The translations under genes and the position numbers were made by a program. DNA of 64,000 nucleotides from Bog-375 sp049698695. GTDB taxonomy: Bacteria > Acidobacteriota > Terriglobia > Bryobacterales > Bryobacteraceae. The notes below the pieces were generated by a model. The model was not told where the DNA came from and made no database searches. It saw nothing but the letters and a program-made list of their open reading frames with translations. The stretch's first letter is position 1, and each line of letters starts with the position of its first letter. The stretch spans positions 1 through 64,000 of the forward strand of contig JBAVYH010000121.1 of assembly GCA_049698695.1 (NCBI GenBank), in the 5' to 3' direction. Of the stretch, positions 45,325-53,505 are shown in pieces.

Positions 45325-46632
45325 TTACTCTTGCGAGGCTTTTAGCGCCTGGTCGAGGTCGGCCTTGATATCTTCGATATCTTCGATGCCGACCGAGATG
45401 CGGACGTACTCGGGGGTGACGCCGGTGGCTTCCTGTTCGGCGGGCTCCAATTGCGAATGGGTGGTGGAAGCCGGGTGAATGATCAGCGTTTTGGCGTCGC
45501 CGATGTTGGCCAGGTGGCTCAACAGCTTCACGTTGTTGATGAGCTTGACTCCGGCTTCCTTGCCGCCTTTGACGCCGAATCCCAGAACGGCGCCGGCTCC
45601 CTTCGGCAGATATTTCTTCGCGGACTGGTAGTGGGGATGGCTGGGTAGGCCGGGATAGTTCACCCAGGTGACCGCGGGATGCTGTTCCAGCCACTCGGCC
45701 AGCGCCTGCGCATTTTGCGTGTGCCGCTCCATCCGCAAGTGCAGGGTTTCGATCCCGAGCAGGAACAGGAAAGCTGCGAAGGGGCTCATGCAGCCGCCGG
45801 TGTCGCGCAACCAGTGGGTGCGGATGTGAATAATGTAGGCCAGGTTGCCGAGCGGCTTGAGCGCTTCTGTGAAGATGACGCCGTGATAGGATTCCGAGGG
45901 TGCGGTGAATTCCGGCCACTTGGGCGCGTTGGCTTCCCAGAGGAAATTGCCGCTATCGACGATGGCTCCGCCGATGTGCACGCCGTGGCCACCCAGAAAC
46001 TTGGTGGTCGAGTAAACCGCGATGTCGATGCCGTGCTCGAACGGCCGCAGCAGCGCCGGGGTGGTTACGGTATTGTCGATGATCACCGGCAGGCCGTGTT
46101 TGTGGGCGATATCGGCGATCTTGCGGAAATCGGGGACGTCGTTCTTCGGGTTGCCGATGGATTCCAGGTAGACCAGGCGCGTGTTCTCATCTACCAGCTT
46201 CGAAATCTCTTCGGGGTGATCGGGATTGAAAAAGCGAACCTCGATTCCCAGTTTCTTGAGCGTCTGCGTGAAGAGCGTCCAGGTGCCGCCGTAGAGGCTG
46301 GTAGCGGAAATGAAATTCTGCCCTGCGTGCGTGATGGTGAGGATGGCGGCCGTGATCGCCGCCTGGCCGGAGGCGAAGGCAAGCGCGCCCACGCCGCCAT
46401 CGAGCGCCGCCAGGCGCTTCTCCAGAACATCATTGGTGGGGTTCATCAGGCGCGAATAGATGAAACCGAATTCTCTCAAGGCAAAGAGATCGGCGGCGTG
46501 CTCGGAGTCTTTGAAAACGTAGCTCGAGGTGGCGTAAACGGGAACGGCGCGCGCCCCGGTGGCCGGGTCCGGTTCCTGTCCGGCATGCAGCGCGAGGGTG
46601 CCCAATCCAAGTTTCTTCTCTGTGTTTGGCAT
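45325..46632 (-). CDS. metY: MetY, O-acetylhomoserine sulfhydrylase
   Basis: PLP enzyme that makes homocysteine from O-acetylhomoserine and sulfide (435 residues). The PLP-lysine motif is YSTTKFLGGHG (K at about 206), and the N-terminal LALHAGQEPDPATGARAVPVYATSS (split motif) is the Cys/Met-metabolism signature of the long MetY branch. GAAGGA lies ahead of the ATG. It has its own promoter and a 125-nt structured leader containing a possible 25-codon upstream reading frame. Confidence 0.94.
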   Translation of the reverse strand: MPNTEKKLGLGTLALHAGQEPDPATGARAVPVYATSSYVFKDSEHAADLFALREFGFIYSRLMNPTNDVLEKRLAALDGGVGALAFASGQAAITAAILTITHAGQNFISATSLYGGTWTLFTQTLKKLGIEVRFFNPDHPEEISKLVDENTRLVYLESIGNPKNDVPDFRKIADIAHKHGLPVIIDNTVTTPALLRPFEHGIDIAVYSTTKFLGGHGVHIGGAIVDSGNFLWEANAPKWPEFTAPSESYHGVIFTEALKPLGNLAYIIHIRTHWLRDTGGCMSPFAAFLFLLGIETLHLRMERHTQNAQALAEWLEQHPAVTWVNYPGLPSHPHYQSAKKYLPKGAGAVLGFGVKGGKEAGVKLINNVKLLSHLANIGDAKTLIIHPASTTHSQLEPAEQEATGVTPEYVRISVGIEDIEDIKADLDQALKASQE

Positions 46633-46653
46633 GGAGTGTCCTTCACGAAGATA

Positions 46654-46731
46654 TCAAAGGGGCAATCGGCGTGGCCAGCGACCGGCAACGAAAACAACCG
46701 GCCTTCGGGTTGTCGGCGGATGATCGAGCAT
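46654..46731 (-). CDS. possible upstream leader ORF of metY
   Basis: A 25-codon frame (ATG to TGA) inside the metY leader, with AAAGG about 7 nt upstream and ending 21 nt before the metY ATG. The encoded peptide is rich in Pro, Arg and Val; apart from the start it has no Met and no Cys, so it is not a classic amino-acid-counting leader. It overlaps a predicted CAACC/GGTTG stem. Whether it is translated is unknown. Confidence 0.4.
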   Translation of the reverse strand: MLDHPPTTRRPVVFVAGRWPRRLPL

Positions 46732-46763
46732 CGCTCGCCTTTAAATACCGATTGTCTATGGAG

Positions 46764-46791
46764 TTTATAGTGATTCGCTTCGGGATGTCAA
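46764..46791 (-). promoter_or_regulatory. metY promoter
   Basis: TTGACA (46786-46791), 16-nt spacer, TATAAA (46764-46769) on the minus strand, about 135 nt before metY. The transcript would have a 5' leader of about 125 nt with stems CGAGC/GCTCG and CAACC/GGTTG. I could not match it to a SAM riboswitch class. Confidence 0.65.
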
Positions 46792-46835
46792 GCGGGGGCG
46801 TCGGCGCAATGACGGCGGGAAGCGGGCCGCGGGTT

Positions 46836-49037
46836 CTACTGGACGGCGATGGTAGCAGTGGCAGAGCTTGCCGCAGTGCCCACCATGATGACGACGGGAA
46901 CCGCATTTCCAGGCGCCACAGTGGTGGGCACAATCGCGTTGACCTGGAGCGCTCCCTCCACGAAGCCGGGCGCGTTGCCGGCATAGGAAACCGTGGCTGC
47001 CTGGCCACCGATCTGGACCGTGACCGACGGTGGAGGCGGGAGCGGTGACGCGACCAGGGCGACCAGTCCATCTGTGCCGGCGGGCGACATGGCGCCCTCA
47101 CCGGTGGCGAAGATCATGACGTAGTTTCCGCGTGCCGCCGGATTGGTGGCGGAATTCACCGAGTCAGGCTGATTCACGACGGCATTCAAAACCGCGGCCG
47201 GCCCCGTGCCCTGACCATTCAAAGTGAAGATGCCTGGTTGCGCCGGCAGCACAGGCACGCTGACGGCGGGCGAAAATGCGCCCAGGTACTCGACCCGCAC
47301 GCTGGTGCTGGCCTCATTCGCAATCGCGTAGGGCGCCACGACATTGACCTGGCCGGCGCCGGCGTAAACGATGGGCGCGGCAATACCATCGAACCACACC
47401 CGCACACCAGCCAGGGAATTGGGCACGACGCCCCCACTGACCTGATAGTTCACACCAGTGGCTGGGCCGAGGTTATTCCCGAAGATGGCGATGATCTCTC
47501 CTGGTGCGACCCCGCCGCCGGCATAGCTGGCCGCGTTCGCGATGCCGCCCGGCAGAATCTGTGGCTGCGCCTGGGCCAGGCGCACGAACGCCACACCGTA
47601 ACCAGGGAAGGAAATGCTGATGGTTCCCTGCGGCGTAACCGATTGTGTGGAAGGGCCAGCGGAGGGATCTGTATTCGCGTTGATGGAGGTGACGGTGGCG
47701 AGCGAGAACGAGCCCAAGGCAGAGACGTCCAGCGTGACGTTGGCGGGTACGCCAGTGCCATTGTTGTCGGTCTTCGGATTGAGGACAGCGTGGTTGGCCA
47801 GCAGGATCGCTACCGAGCCATCGTCGTTGCGCACGGCCAGCGCTTCGAGTGCGCTCGGGTTGGAGTTGCTCACCTGCAGAATGGTTGCGCCGGGTGGCGA
47901 GGGAAACAGGTGCGCCAGTTCGTAATCGACCCAGTAGCTGAGATAGGTGGTGCCATACGTGCCGTCAACCTCGGCGAACTCCGCATCGGCGTCGAAATCC
48001 CAGTGGTACAGCGATTGATTGCCGCCTTGCGCCAATTGCGAATATAAGTACGGACGCCAGGCGGCGAAGAACTGGTCGGTGGCGCGGTAGTCGGTGTGGT
48101 AAACCTCTGTCGGATTGCAGGCGCTCATGCCGTTGTTGTTGTAGTCGGCGTTGACATTGTTCTCGGTCACCCAGACCGGCACGTTCGCCAGAGCGGGATT
48201 AGTTTGCATCTGCTGCTGCACGTATTGCAGGTCCGCCAAAAACCCTGGAATGCTGCCCATCACCGTCTGATCGCTGTCCCTCTGGTTGCAGGTGGAGTAG
48301 TAGTGCAAAGCGACCGCATCCACCTGCGCGGTAACTCCCTGGACGAAAGGCGGAACATAGAGCTGCGATTGGGTACCGTAGTCAGACTCCTCGATGGCCA
48401 CGAACTTGATGGTGGGATCCACGGCCTGCATGGCCGGCACCACGATGTTGTAGAGGGTCACGTATTGGGACGCGGAGACGTTGTTGCCATTTGGCTCGTT
48501 GAAAATGCCCCACCAGGTAATGTGATAGGGGCTCGGCGACTGGTAGTGCACGCCGTTGACGTCGAAGCCGCCGGTGTTGTAATAGCGGACCACGTTGGCG
48601 CAGTATTGGGCGAAGGCCTGGAAGTCGGCCGGTGTCTTCAGGATAATGTGCCCGCTCGAATCGTCCATGGACGCGGGCGCGGTGGCGAGTTGCAGCTCGG
48701 GGCTGTGGTCGCCGGTGCCGATCACCGGGATCAGCACCGCATCGAGCGAACTGAAGTCCCATTGGTTCGAAGAGTTCAAGGGTACGCCCTGCGAGACCGG
48801 CTGCAGTCGGATGTGCTGTGGCGCCAGTTGCCAGAGAAAGCCGGGGGCGGTGGGGATGCTGGTGAAAAAGGTATCGTCCCATTCCGCGGGCTGAAACGCG
48901 GTCGACATAAAAGACTGGAGCCGGCCATTCAGCCCGGCGCTTGAGTTGGTCTGATTCAGAACCTGAACGCTGATGGGCGTCTGCGCCGCGAGCGAAAGCG
49001 CAACCACCAGGCCCGCACATGCCGTTTTGATTCCCAT
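46836..49037 (-). CDS. secreted glycosidase-like protein with Solibacter-type C-terminal domain
   Basis: A 733-residue exported protein. After a signal peptide (LVVALSLAAQ), the first 470 residues look like a TIM-barrel clan GH-A hydrolase with the acid/base motif in WWGIFNEPNG (E at about 183) and a WVTENNV nucleophile-strand candidate. The last 230 residues (from about ILPGGIANAASYAGG) form the Solibacter-type C-terminal domain, ending in PGFVEGALQVNAIVP. The domain is usually a surface-attachment or sorting module in this lineage. The substrate is unknown; beta-1,4-linked polysaccharides are typical of the clan. Confidence 0.82.
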   Translation of the reverse strand: MGIKTACAGLVVALSLAAQTPISVQVLNQTNSSAGLNGRLQSFMSTAFQPAEWDDTFFTSIPTAPGFLWQLAPQHIRLQPVSQGVPLNSSNQWDFSSLDAVLIPVIGTGDHSPELQLATAPASMDDSSGHIILKTPADFQAFAQYCANVVRYYNTGGFDVNGVHYQSPSPYHITWWGIFNEPNGNNVSASQYVTLYNIVVPAMQAVDPTIKFVAIEESDYGTQSQLYVPPFVQGVTAQVDAVALHYYSTCNQRDSDQTVMGSIPGFLADLQYVQQQMQTNPALANVPVWVTENNVNADYNNNGMSACNPTEVYHTDYRATDQFFAAWRPYLYSQLAQGGNQSLYHWDFDADAEFAEVDGTYGTTYLSYWVDYELAHLFPSPPGATILQVSNSNPSALEALAVRNDDGSVAILLANHAVLNPKTDNNGTGVPANVTLDVSALGSFSLATVTSINANTDPSAGPSTQSVTPQGTISISFPGYGVAFVRLAQAQPQILPGGIANAASYAGGGVAPGEIIAIFGNNLGPATGVNYQVSGGVVPNSLAGVRVWFDGIAAPIVYAGAGQVNVVAPYAIANEASTSVRVEYLGAFSPAVSVPVLPAQPGIFTLNGQGTGPAAVLNAVVNQPDSVNSATNPAARGNYVMIFATGEGAMSPAGTDGLVALVASPLPPPPSVTVQIGGQAATVSYAGNAPGFVEGALQVNAIVPTTVAPGNAVPVVIMVGTAASSATATIAVQ

Positions 49038-49172
49038 GGGTCCGTTACCACCGAAGATGGTAATTCAACGCGCGGAGGGTAGGAAGGCGGCGGGACCGGG
49101 CCGGGCACCGGCCACCGTTCCGGGCGGCAGCCCGACTGCCGGGCGGCGTGATACCCTGTCCTGGGAACCGTT

Positions 49173-49736
49173 ATGCCTCTCATCCGCGAAAAGGCCCAGC
49201 TCATGAGCGCTTCGGAAATCGACCGGACGCTGGTGCGGCTGGCGCACGAAGTGCTCGAGAAGACCAAGGACCTCGATCTGCTGGCGTTCATCGGCATTCG
49301 CCGCCGCGGCGTTCCGCTGGCGCAACGGCTGGCGCGGAAGATCGAGGCGCTGGAGAACCGTAAGATTCCCACCGGCATTCTGGACATCAACCTGTACCGC
49401 GACGACCTGACGACGGTCGATATCAAACCGGTGGTGAGCGCCACCGACATCCCGTTTTCGGTGCAGGGCAAGGACATCATCTTGACGGACGACGTCCTGT
49501 ACACCGGACGCACCATTCGCGCCGCGCTCGATGCGCTGTTCGATCACGGCCGGCCGTCGCGCGTGCAGCTTCTGGTGCTGATCGACCGCGGGCATCGCGA
49601 ATTGCCCATCGAGGCCCGCTTTGTCGGCCGCGTGGTGCAAACCAGCGACGAGGAAATCATCGAGGTGAAATTCCAGGAGGTGGACGGCATGGAAAAAGTC
49701 CTCCTGGTGGAACGGACAGCCGCCCAGGAGGCGTGA
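49173..49736 (+). CDS. pyrR: PyrR, pyrimidine operon regulator/uracil phosphoribosyltransferase
   Basis: A 187-residue type I phosphoribosyltransferase with the PRPP loop DIILTDDVLYTGRTIRAALDAL. In Firmicutes PyrR attenuates pyr mRNA by binding anti-antiterminator RNA. Here it leads pyrB and pyrC. The upstream 135 nt have GC-rich hairpins (CGGCAG-CCCGA-CTGCCG), but no recognised PyrR-binding motif and no T-tract terminator, so attenuation is unproven. pyrB begins 3 nt after its stop. Confidence 0.93.
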   Translation: MPLIREKAQLMSASEIDRTLVRLAHEVLEKTKDLDLLAFIGIRRRGVPLAQRLARKIEALENRKIPTGILDINLYRDDLTTVDIKPVVSATDIPFSVQGKDIILTDDVLYTGRTIRAALDALFDHGRPSRVQLLVLIDRGHRELPIEARFVGRVVQTSDEEIIEVKFQEVDGMEKVLLVERTAAQEA

Positions 49737-49739
49737 ACG

Positions 49740-50648
49740 ATGCCGGCCGGATTGCTCGGAATCGAGGAACTGGACCGCGCCGAAATCGAAGCCATTCTGG
49801 CGCGCGCCAAGGATTTCCAGCCCATCCAGAGCCAGTCGCAAAAGAAACTCGACACGCTGCGCGGCAAGATGATCGTTAACCTCTTTTACGAGGCCTCAAC
49901 GCGAACACGCACCAGTTTTGAAATCGCCGCCAAGCGGCTGGGCGGCGACGCGGTGTCAATCACGGCCGCCGGTTCGAGCGTCACCAAGGGCGAATCGCTG
50001 GTGGACACGCTGAATACGCTGGCCGCCATGCGGCCGGACGCCATCGTGATGCGGCATGCGGCCTCGGGCGCGCCGCACTTTCTGGCGCGCCACCTGCCGA
50101 CCCCGATCATCAACGCCGGCGACGGCACGCACGAGCATCCCACGCAGGCGCTGCTCGACGCGCGCACCATTCTCGACCGGCGCCCGTCGCTCGAAGGCCT
50201 CAAGGTGGCCATCATCGGCGACATCGCGCACTCGCGCGTGGCGCGCTCCAACGTTCACCTGCTGGCCAAGTTCGGCACGCGAATCGTGCTTTGCGGTCCG
50301 GCTTCCCTGCTGCCGGCCGAGCTCGCGCAACTGGCCCCCGGGGTGTCCTTAACCACCGATATCCGCGAAGCCATACGCGATGCCGACGTCATCATGATGC
50401 TGCGCGTGCAACTCGAGCGGCAGCACGAAGCGTCGTTTCCGGCCAGTGAATACTTCCGGTTTTACGGCCTGCAACTGGAACATCTGGACCTGGCGCGGCC
50501 GGACGCCATCGTCATGCACCCCGGCCCGATCAATCGCGGCCGCGAGCTATCCTCCGAGGTGGCCGACTTTCAGCGCTCGGTCATCCTCAACCAGGTGGAA
50601 AACGGCATCGCCGTGCGCATGGCGGTGCTGGAAAGGGTGATTGGATAG
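49740..50648 (+). CDS. pyrB: PyrB, aspartate carbamoyltransferase catalytic chain
   Basis: Catalyses carbamoyl phosphate plus aspartate to carbamoyl-aspartate, the committed step of pyrimidine synthesis (302 residues). It has the carbamoyl-phosphate loop ASTRTRTSFE, the SVTKGESL loop, the DGTHEHPTQALLD motif and HPGPINRGRE. No regulatory chain pyrI is adjacent, so it is probably regulated through PyrR and transcription. It sits 3 nt from both neighbours in an operon. Confidence 0.96.
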   Translation: MPAGLLGIEELDRAEIEAILARAKDFQPIQSQSQKKLDTLRGKMIVNLFYEASTRTRTSFEIAAKRLGGDAVSITAAGSSVTKGESLVDTLNTLAAMRPDAIVMRHAASGAPHFLARHLPTPIINAGDGTHEHPTQALLDARTILDRRPSLEGLKVAIIGDIAHSRVARSNVHLLAKFGTRIVLCGPASLLPAELAQLAPGVSLTTDIREAIRDADVIMMLRVQLERQHEASFPASEYFRFYGLQLEHLDLARPDAIVMHPGPINRGRELSSEVADFQRSVILNQVENGIAVRMAVLERVIG

Positions 50649-50651
50649 GCC

Positions 50652-51929
50652 ATGGCCATTTTGATCCGGAACGGCCGCGTGATCGACCCCGCCTCCAAGA
50701 CCGACGGCGCCGCCGACGTGCTGATCGCCGAAGGCCGCATTGTCGGCGTGGCGCAGAATCTGGCGTCCCCCGACGCTGAAGTATTCGATGCCACCGGCCT
50801 GGTGGTGGCTCCCGGCTTCATCGACATGCACGTCCACCTGCGCGAGCCCGGCTTCGAGCACGCCGAAACCATCGAGAGCGGTTCGCGCGCGGCCGCGGCA
50901 GGCGGGTTTACTTCCGTCTGCGCCATGCCCAACACCAAACCGGTGAATGACAGCGCCACCGTCACCAGCTACATCGTGGAGCGGGCGCGGCGCCTGGCGG
51001 CGGTGAACGTGTTCCCCATCGGCGCCATCACCAAGGGAAGCGCAGGCGAGGAACTGTCCACCATTGGCGCCATGAAGGCCGCCGGAGCGGTGGCCATTTC
51101 CGATGACGGCCTGCCGGTGATGAACGCCCGGGTGATGCGCCGCGCCATGGAGTTCGCGCGCTCCTACGATCTGCCGATCATCCAACACTGCGAGGACCTG
51201 AGCCTGAGCTCGGGCGGCGACATGAACGAAGGCGCCCGCTCGGTGCGCTGGGGATTGCGCGGCATCCCCGCCGCCTCGGAAGACGTGATGGTGGCCCGCG
51301 ACCTGGTGCTGGCGCAGTTGACCGGGGCGCGCTACCACGTGGCCCACATCTCGACGCGCAACGCGGTCGCCATGGTGGACTACGCGCGCCGCCAGGGCCT
51401 GTCCGCCACGTGCGAAGCCACGCCGCATCACTTCACGCTCGCCGACGACGACATGGCGGCCTACGACAGCAATTACAAGATGAAGCCGCCGCTGCGCTCG
51501 GTGTGCGACCGGGCAGCTTTAGTGGAGGGCATTGCCGCCGGCGCCGTCGCCGCCATCGCCACCGACCACGCTCCGCACCCGGGCAGCGAAAAGATGCAGG
51601 AATTCGAGCGCTGCCCGTTCGGCATCATCGGTCTCGAAACGGCACTGGGCCTGGCGCTCGACCGGCTCGTCCATTCGCGCAAGATCACGGTGGCGCGCAT
51701 GGTGGAGCTGTTCACCACCGGCCCGGAATCCATTTTGCGCCTGGGCCGCGGAACGCTGGCGCCCGGCGCGCCGGCCGACGTCACTATCTTCAGCACCGAG
51801 CTGAGCTGGACGTACGACGTCAACCAGTCGTTTTCCCGCAGCCGCAACTCCCCGTTCCACGGAATGACGTTCCGCGGCGGCCCGGTAGCCACCATCGTCA
51901 ACGGCGAGTTCGTCTGGCGCCGCGAGTAG
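50652..51929 (+). CDS. pyrC: PyrC, dihydroorotase
   Basis: Zinc amidohydrolase closing carbamoyl-aspartate to dihydroorotate (425 residues, type I-like). Metal ligands are seen in GFIDMHVHLREPG, IQHCEDL, YHVAHIST and IATDHAPH. As the third gene of pyrR-pyrB-pyrC it ends in TAG directly abutting a palindromic repeat. The remaining pyr genes (carA/B, D, E, F) are not in the window. Confidence 0.96.
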   Translation: MAILIRNGRVIDPASKTDGAADVLIAEGRIVGVAQNLASPDAEVFDATGLVVAPGFIDMHVHLREPGFEHAETIESGSRAAAAGGFTSVCAMPNTKPVNDSATVTSYIVERARRLAAVNVFPIGAITKGSAGEELSTIGAMKAAGAVAISDDGLPVMNARVMRRAMEFARSYDLPIIQHCEDLSLSSGGDMNEGARSVRWGLRGIPAASEDVMVARDLVLAQLTGARYHVAHISTRNAVAMVDYARRQGLSATCEATPHHFTLADDDMAAYDSNYKMKPPLRSVCDRAALVEGIAAGAVAAIATDHAPHPGSEKMQEFERCPFGIIGLETALGLALDRLVHSRKITVARMVELFTTGPESILRLGRGTLAPGAPADVTIFSTELSWTYDVNQSFSRSRNSPFHGMTFRGGPVATIVNGEFVWRRE

Positions 51930-51972
51930 GTGGAGCAGGTTTCAACCTGCCACTGGCGTTTCTACATTTCCG
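51930..51972 (+). repeat. palindromic repeat, copy D, at the pyrC stop codon
   Basis: Immediately after the pyrC TAG comes GTGGAGCAGGTTTCAACC, the GGCAGGTTTCAACCTGCC palindrome with one change. Bases 51935-51972 are also an imperfect inverted copy (about 33 of 38 positions, one indel) of 52370-52407, so the two bracket the 52029-52321 element. Confidence 0.7.
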
Positions 51973-52028
51973 AGTGCGCGGGGACGTAATCCGCCCGAAA
52001 TTCCACGGTGGAGCTGCGGATTAGTTGT

Positions 52029-52321
52029 GTATCAGGGCACGGCTTCAGCCGTGCCGCAGAAGCGTAGTAAGCAGTCGGGCTTTAAGCCCCTGAATAATGG
52101 CCCAACCTGCCAGCAGCGGGTTCTCCGAACAGCGGGTCGGGAGCTGGCAAAGCTTCGTACAGCACTGGGGACACATTACAGCGAACCCGGTGAGGGCAGG
52201 AGTCGCCGGCGCACGCGGGGAATTCACGCATTGCTTTATCTACCCGGCAAGGAAAAAGCGGCAGCGGCTAAAGCCCGAGAGAGCTGCATTTTGCGGCACG
52301 GCTCAAGCCGTGCCCTGATAC
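52029..52321. mobile_element. 293-bp MITE-like element with 30-bp terminal inverted repeats
   Basis: The ends 52029-52058 and 52292-52321 are inverted repeats identical at 29 of 30 positions, and each contains its own palindrome (GGCACGGCTTCAGCCGTGCC at the left end). The interior carries the C-terminal relic of a REP-associated tyrosine transposase. No target-site duplication is visible, as expected for HUH-type transposition. The element looks non-autonomous. Confidence 0.75.
52097..52318 (+). pseudogene. relic of a REP-associated tyrosine transposase (RAYT) C-terminus
   Basis: The frame encodes QHWGHITANPVRAGVAG and then EFTHCFIYPARKKR, matching the C-terminal NPVRAG(L/V) and aromatic/basic tail of RAYT (TnpA_REP) proteins. 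The HUH catalytic histidines and tyrosine, which would lie about 100 residues upstream, are missing. A neighbouring frame continues with a KAAAAKA-type tail, suggesting a frameshift near 52240. It is enclosed by REP-like palindromes, the expected RAYT partner. Confidence 0.6.
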
Positions 52322-52369
52322 AAGACCGCACCAGCGGATGGGCAGAGCGAGTCGTCGCCGCCGAATGCC

Positions 52370-52425
52370 CGGAAAGTAGAAACTCCAGGGGCAGGTTTCA
52401 ACCTGCCAACGCCCGCTTGCGGGCG
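52370..52425 (+). repeat. bipartite palindromic repeat, copy E
   Basis: GGCAGGTTTCAACCTGCC (52390-52407) followed after 2 nt by CGCCCGCTTGCGGGCG (52410-52425). The left part 52370-52389 extends the inverted match with 51952-51972. The copy closes the repeat cluster downstream of pyrC. The remaining bases up to 52483 show nothing else. Confidence 0.8.
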
Positions 52426-52483
52426 CGCCCTTTCACTGCTTTCTGAGTGAGCCGTTAATAGAGTCCGTAGCCAGGCGGATCCG

Positions 52484-53302
52484 CTACAGCGCTCTTCCTT
52501 TGTGCCAGTGCACGTCGAACAGGCCCTTCATAGCTTCACCCATGCCTTCGTGCTCAAACACCACCGATGTCCAGGCGGGCTTGGTGATGACCGGATCGAG
52601 CAGCGCCACCAGGCCGCGCATTCCGTCGAATACCGCCAGTTTCATGGGCAGCGAATCGGCCACGCGGACTTCCACGCCGGCGGCCGCATATTCGCCCAGG
52701 CGTTGGCGATGCTCTTCGTTGAGCGACGCGGCTTCCAGCAGGATGCGGCAGGCGACGCCGGCCGTGGCGGCTTGCTTCACCAGTTTTTCGTCCAGCGGGT
52801 CCACTGCGTAAGGCGGCCGCGAAAACTCCAGGTAGTCCGTACGCACCTCGCTCAGCATGCGCCGGTATTCAGCCGCAGTCTGCGCGGGCTCGGTCACGAT
52901 GCGCAAGAAATCCAGCGTGCCACGGCCGCCCTGGCCTTCGGAGTAGAGCGATTTCAGATCGTCGGTCAAGGCCGAGCCGGCGCGGCCCTTGTCGGTCAGT
53001 TCCTGCTCGAGTGCCTGGCGCTGGCGGCTCAGATAGCTGGGGATGGCCAGGCTCGGTTCGACGGCTGAGAACAGCTTGGTGCGCTCTTGCACCACTTGTG
53101 CGAAGCCTCTTTCCACCAGGCTGTCCAAAACCTCGTAGATCTTCTGCCGCGGCACGTGAGCGCGCGCCGCCAGTTCCAGCGCCTTAAACCGCGGGTGTCC
53201 CAGCAACACCAGGTAAGAGCGCGACTCATATGCGTTGAGCCCCAACTGCTGCAGCCTGCGCCAAAATCGCTGGAAGTCCACGGCGGCCAACTCTTCGTCC
53301 AT
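52484..53302 (-). CDS. TrmB-type transcription regulator
   Basis: A 272-residue regulator: N-terminal winged helix of the TrmB class (LGLNAYESRSYLVLLGHPRFKALELAARAHVPRQKIYEVLDSLVERG, split in reading as residues about 18-65), then a C-terminal sensor-like domain related to phospholipase-D/TrmB_C folds (about 110-270). TrmB members usually sense sugars; the ligand here is unknown. The start is ATG at 53302. It is divergent from the response-regulator gene, about 200 nt away. Confidence 0.85.
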   Translation of the reverse strand: MDEELAAVDFQRFWRRLQQLGLNAYESRSYLVLLGHPRFKALELAARAHVPRQKIYEVLDSLVERGFAQVVQERTKLFSAVEPSLAIPSYLSRQRQALEQELTDKGRAGSALTDDLKSLYSEGQGGRGTLDFLRIVTEPAQTAAEYRRMLSEVRTDYLEFSRPPYAVDPLDEKLVKQAATAGVACRILLEAASLNEEHRQRLGEYAAAGVEVRVADSLPMKLAVFDGMRGLVALLDPVITKPAWTSVVFEHEGMGEAMKGLFDVHWHKGRAL

Positions 53303-53458
53303 ATGATTTCAACCTTACCAAACACAAGCGGCGAGTGGTGTTGCCGGGTGGCAGCGTACTCGACAGGCGATCCATCCGGCGTATCTACTTTGGCGCCAGC
53401 GGCATAGGCCGCCGGCATTAGAACTGGCCGCAATTTCCGCTTAATAGTGTGGAACAGT

Positions 53459-53487
53459 TTGACTTGGTAGTAATGGAACCATACAAT
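53459..53487 (+). promoter_or_regulatory. sigma-70-type promoter of the response regulator gene
   Basis: TTGACT (53459-53464), 17-nt spacer, TACAAT (53482-53487). Transcription would start near 53494, about 12 nt before the ATG at 53506. The start codon has only a weak GCGGGT upstream. Confidence 0.75.
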
Positions 53488-53505
53488 AGGCCTAGCGGGT
53501 AGTGT

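Noticed and set aside
46654..46757. metY leader as a SAM-I riboswitch
   Set aside because: The conserved core around GGCAACC and the four-way junction pattern could not be laid out; only simple stems are seen.
49038..49172. PyrR-dependent attenuator before pyrR
   Set aside because: No PyrR-binding motif, antiterminator/terminator pair or T-run is visible, only GC-rich hairpins.
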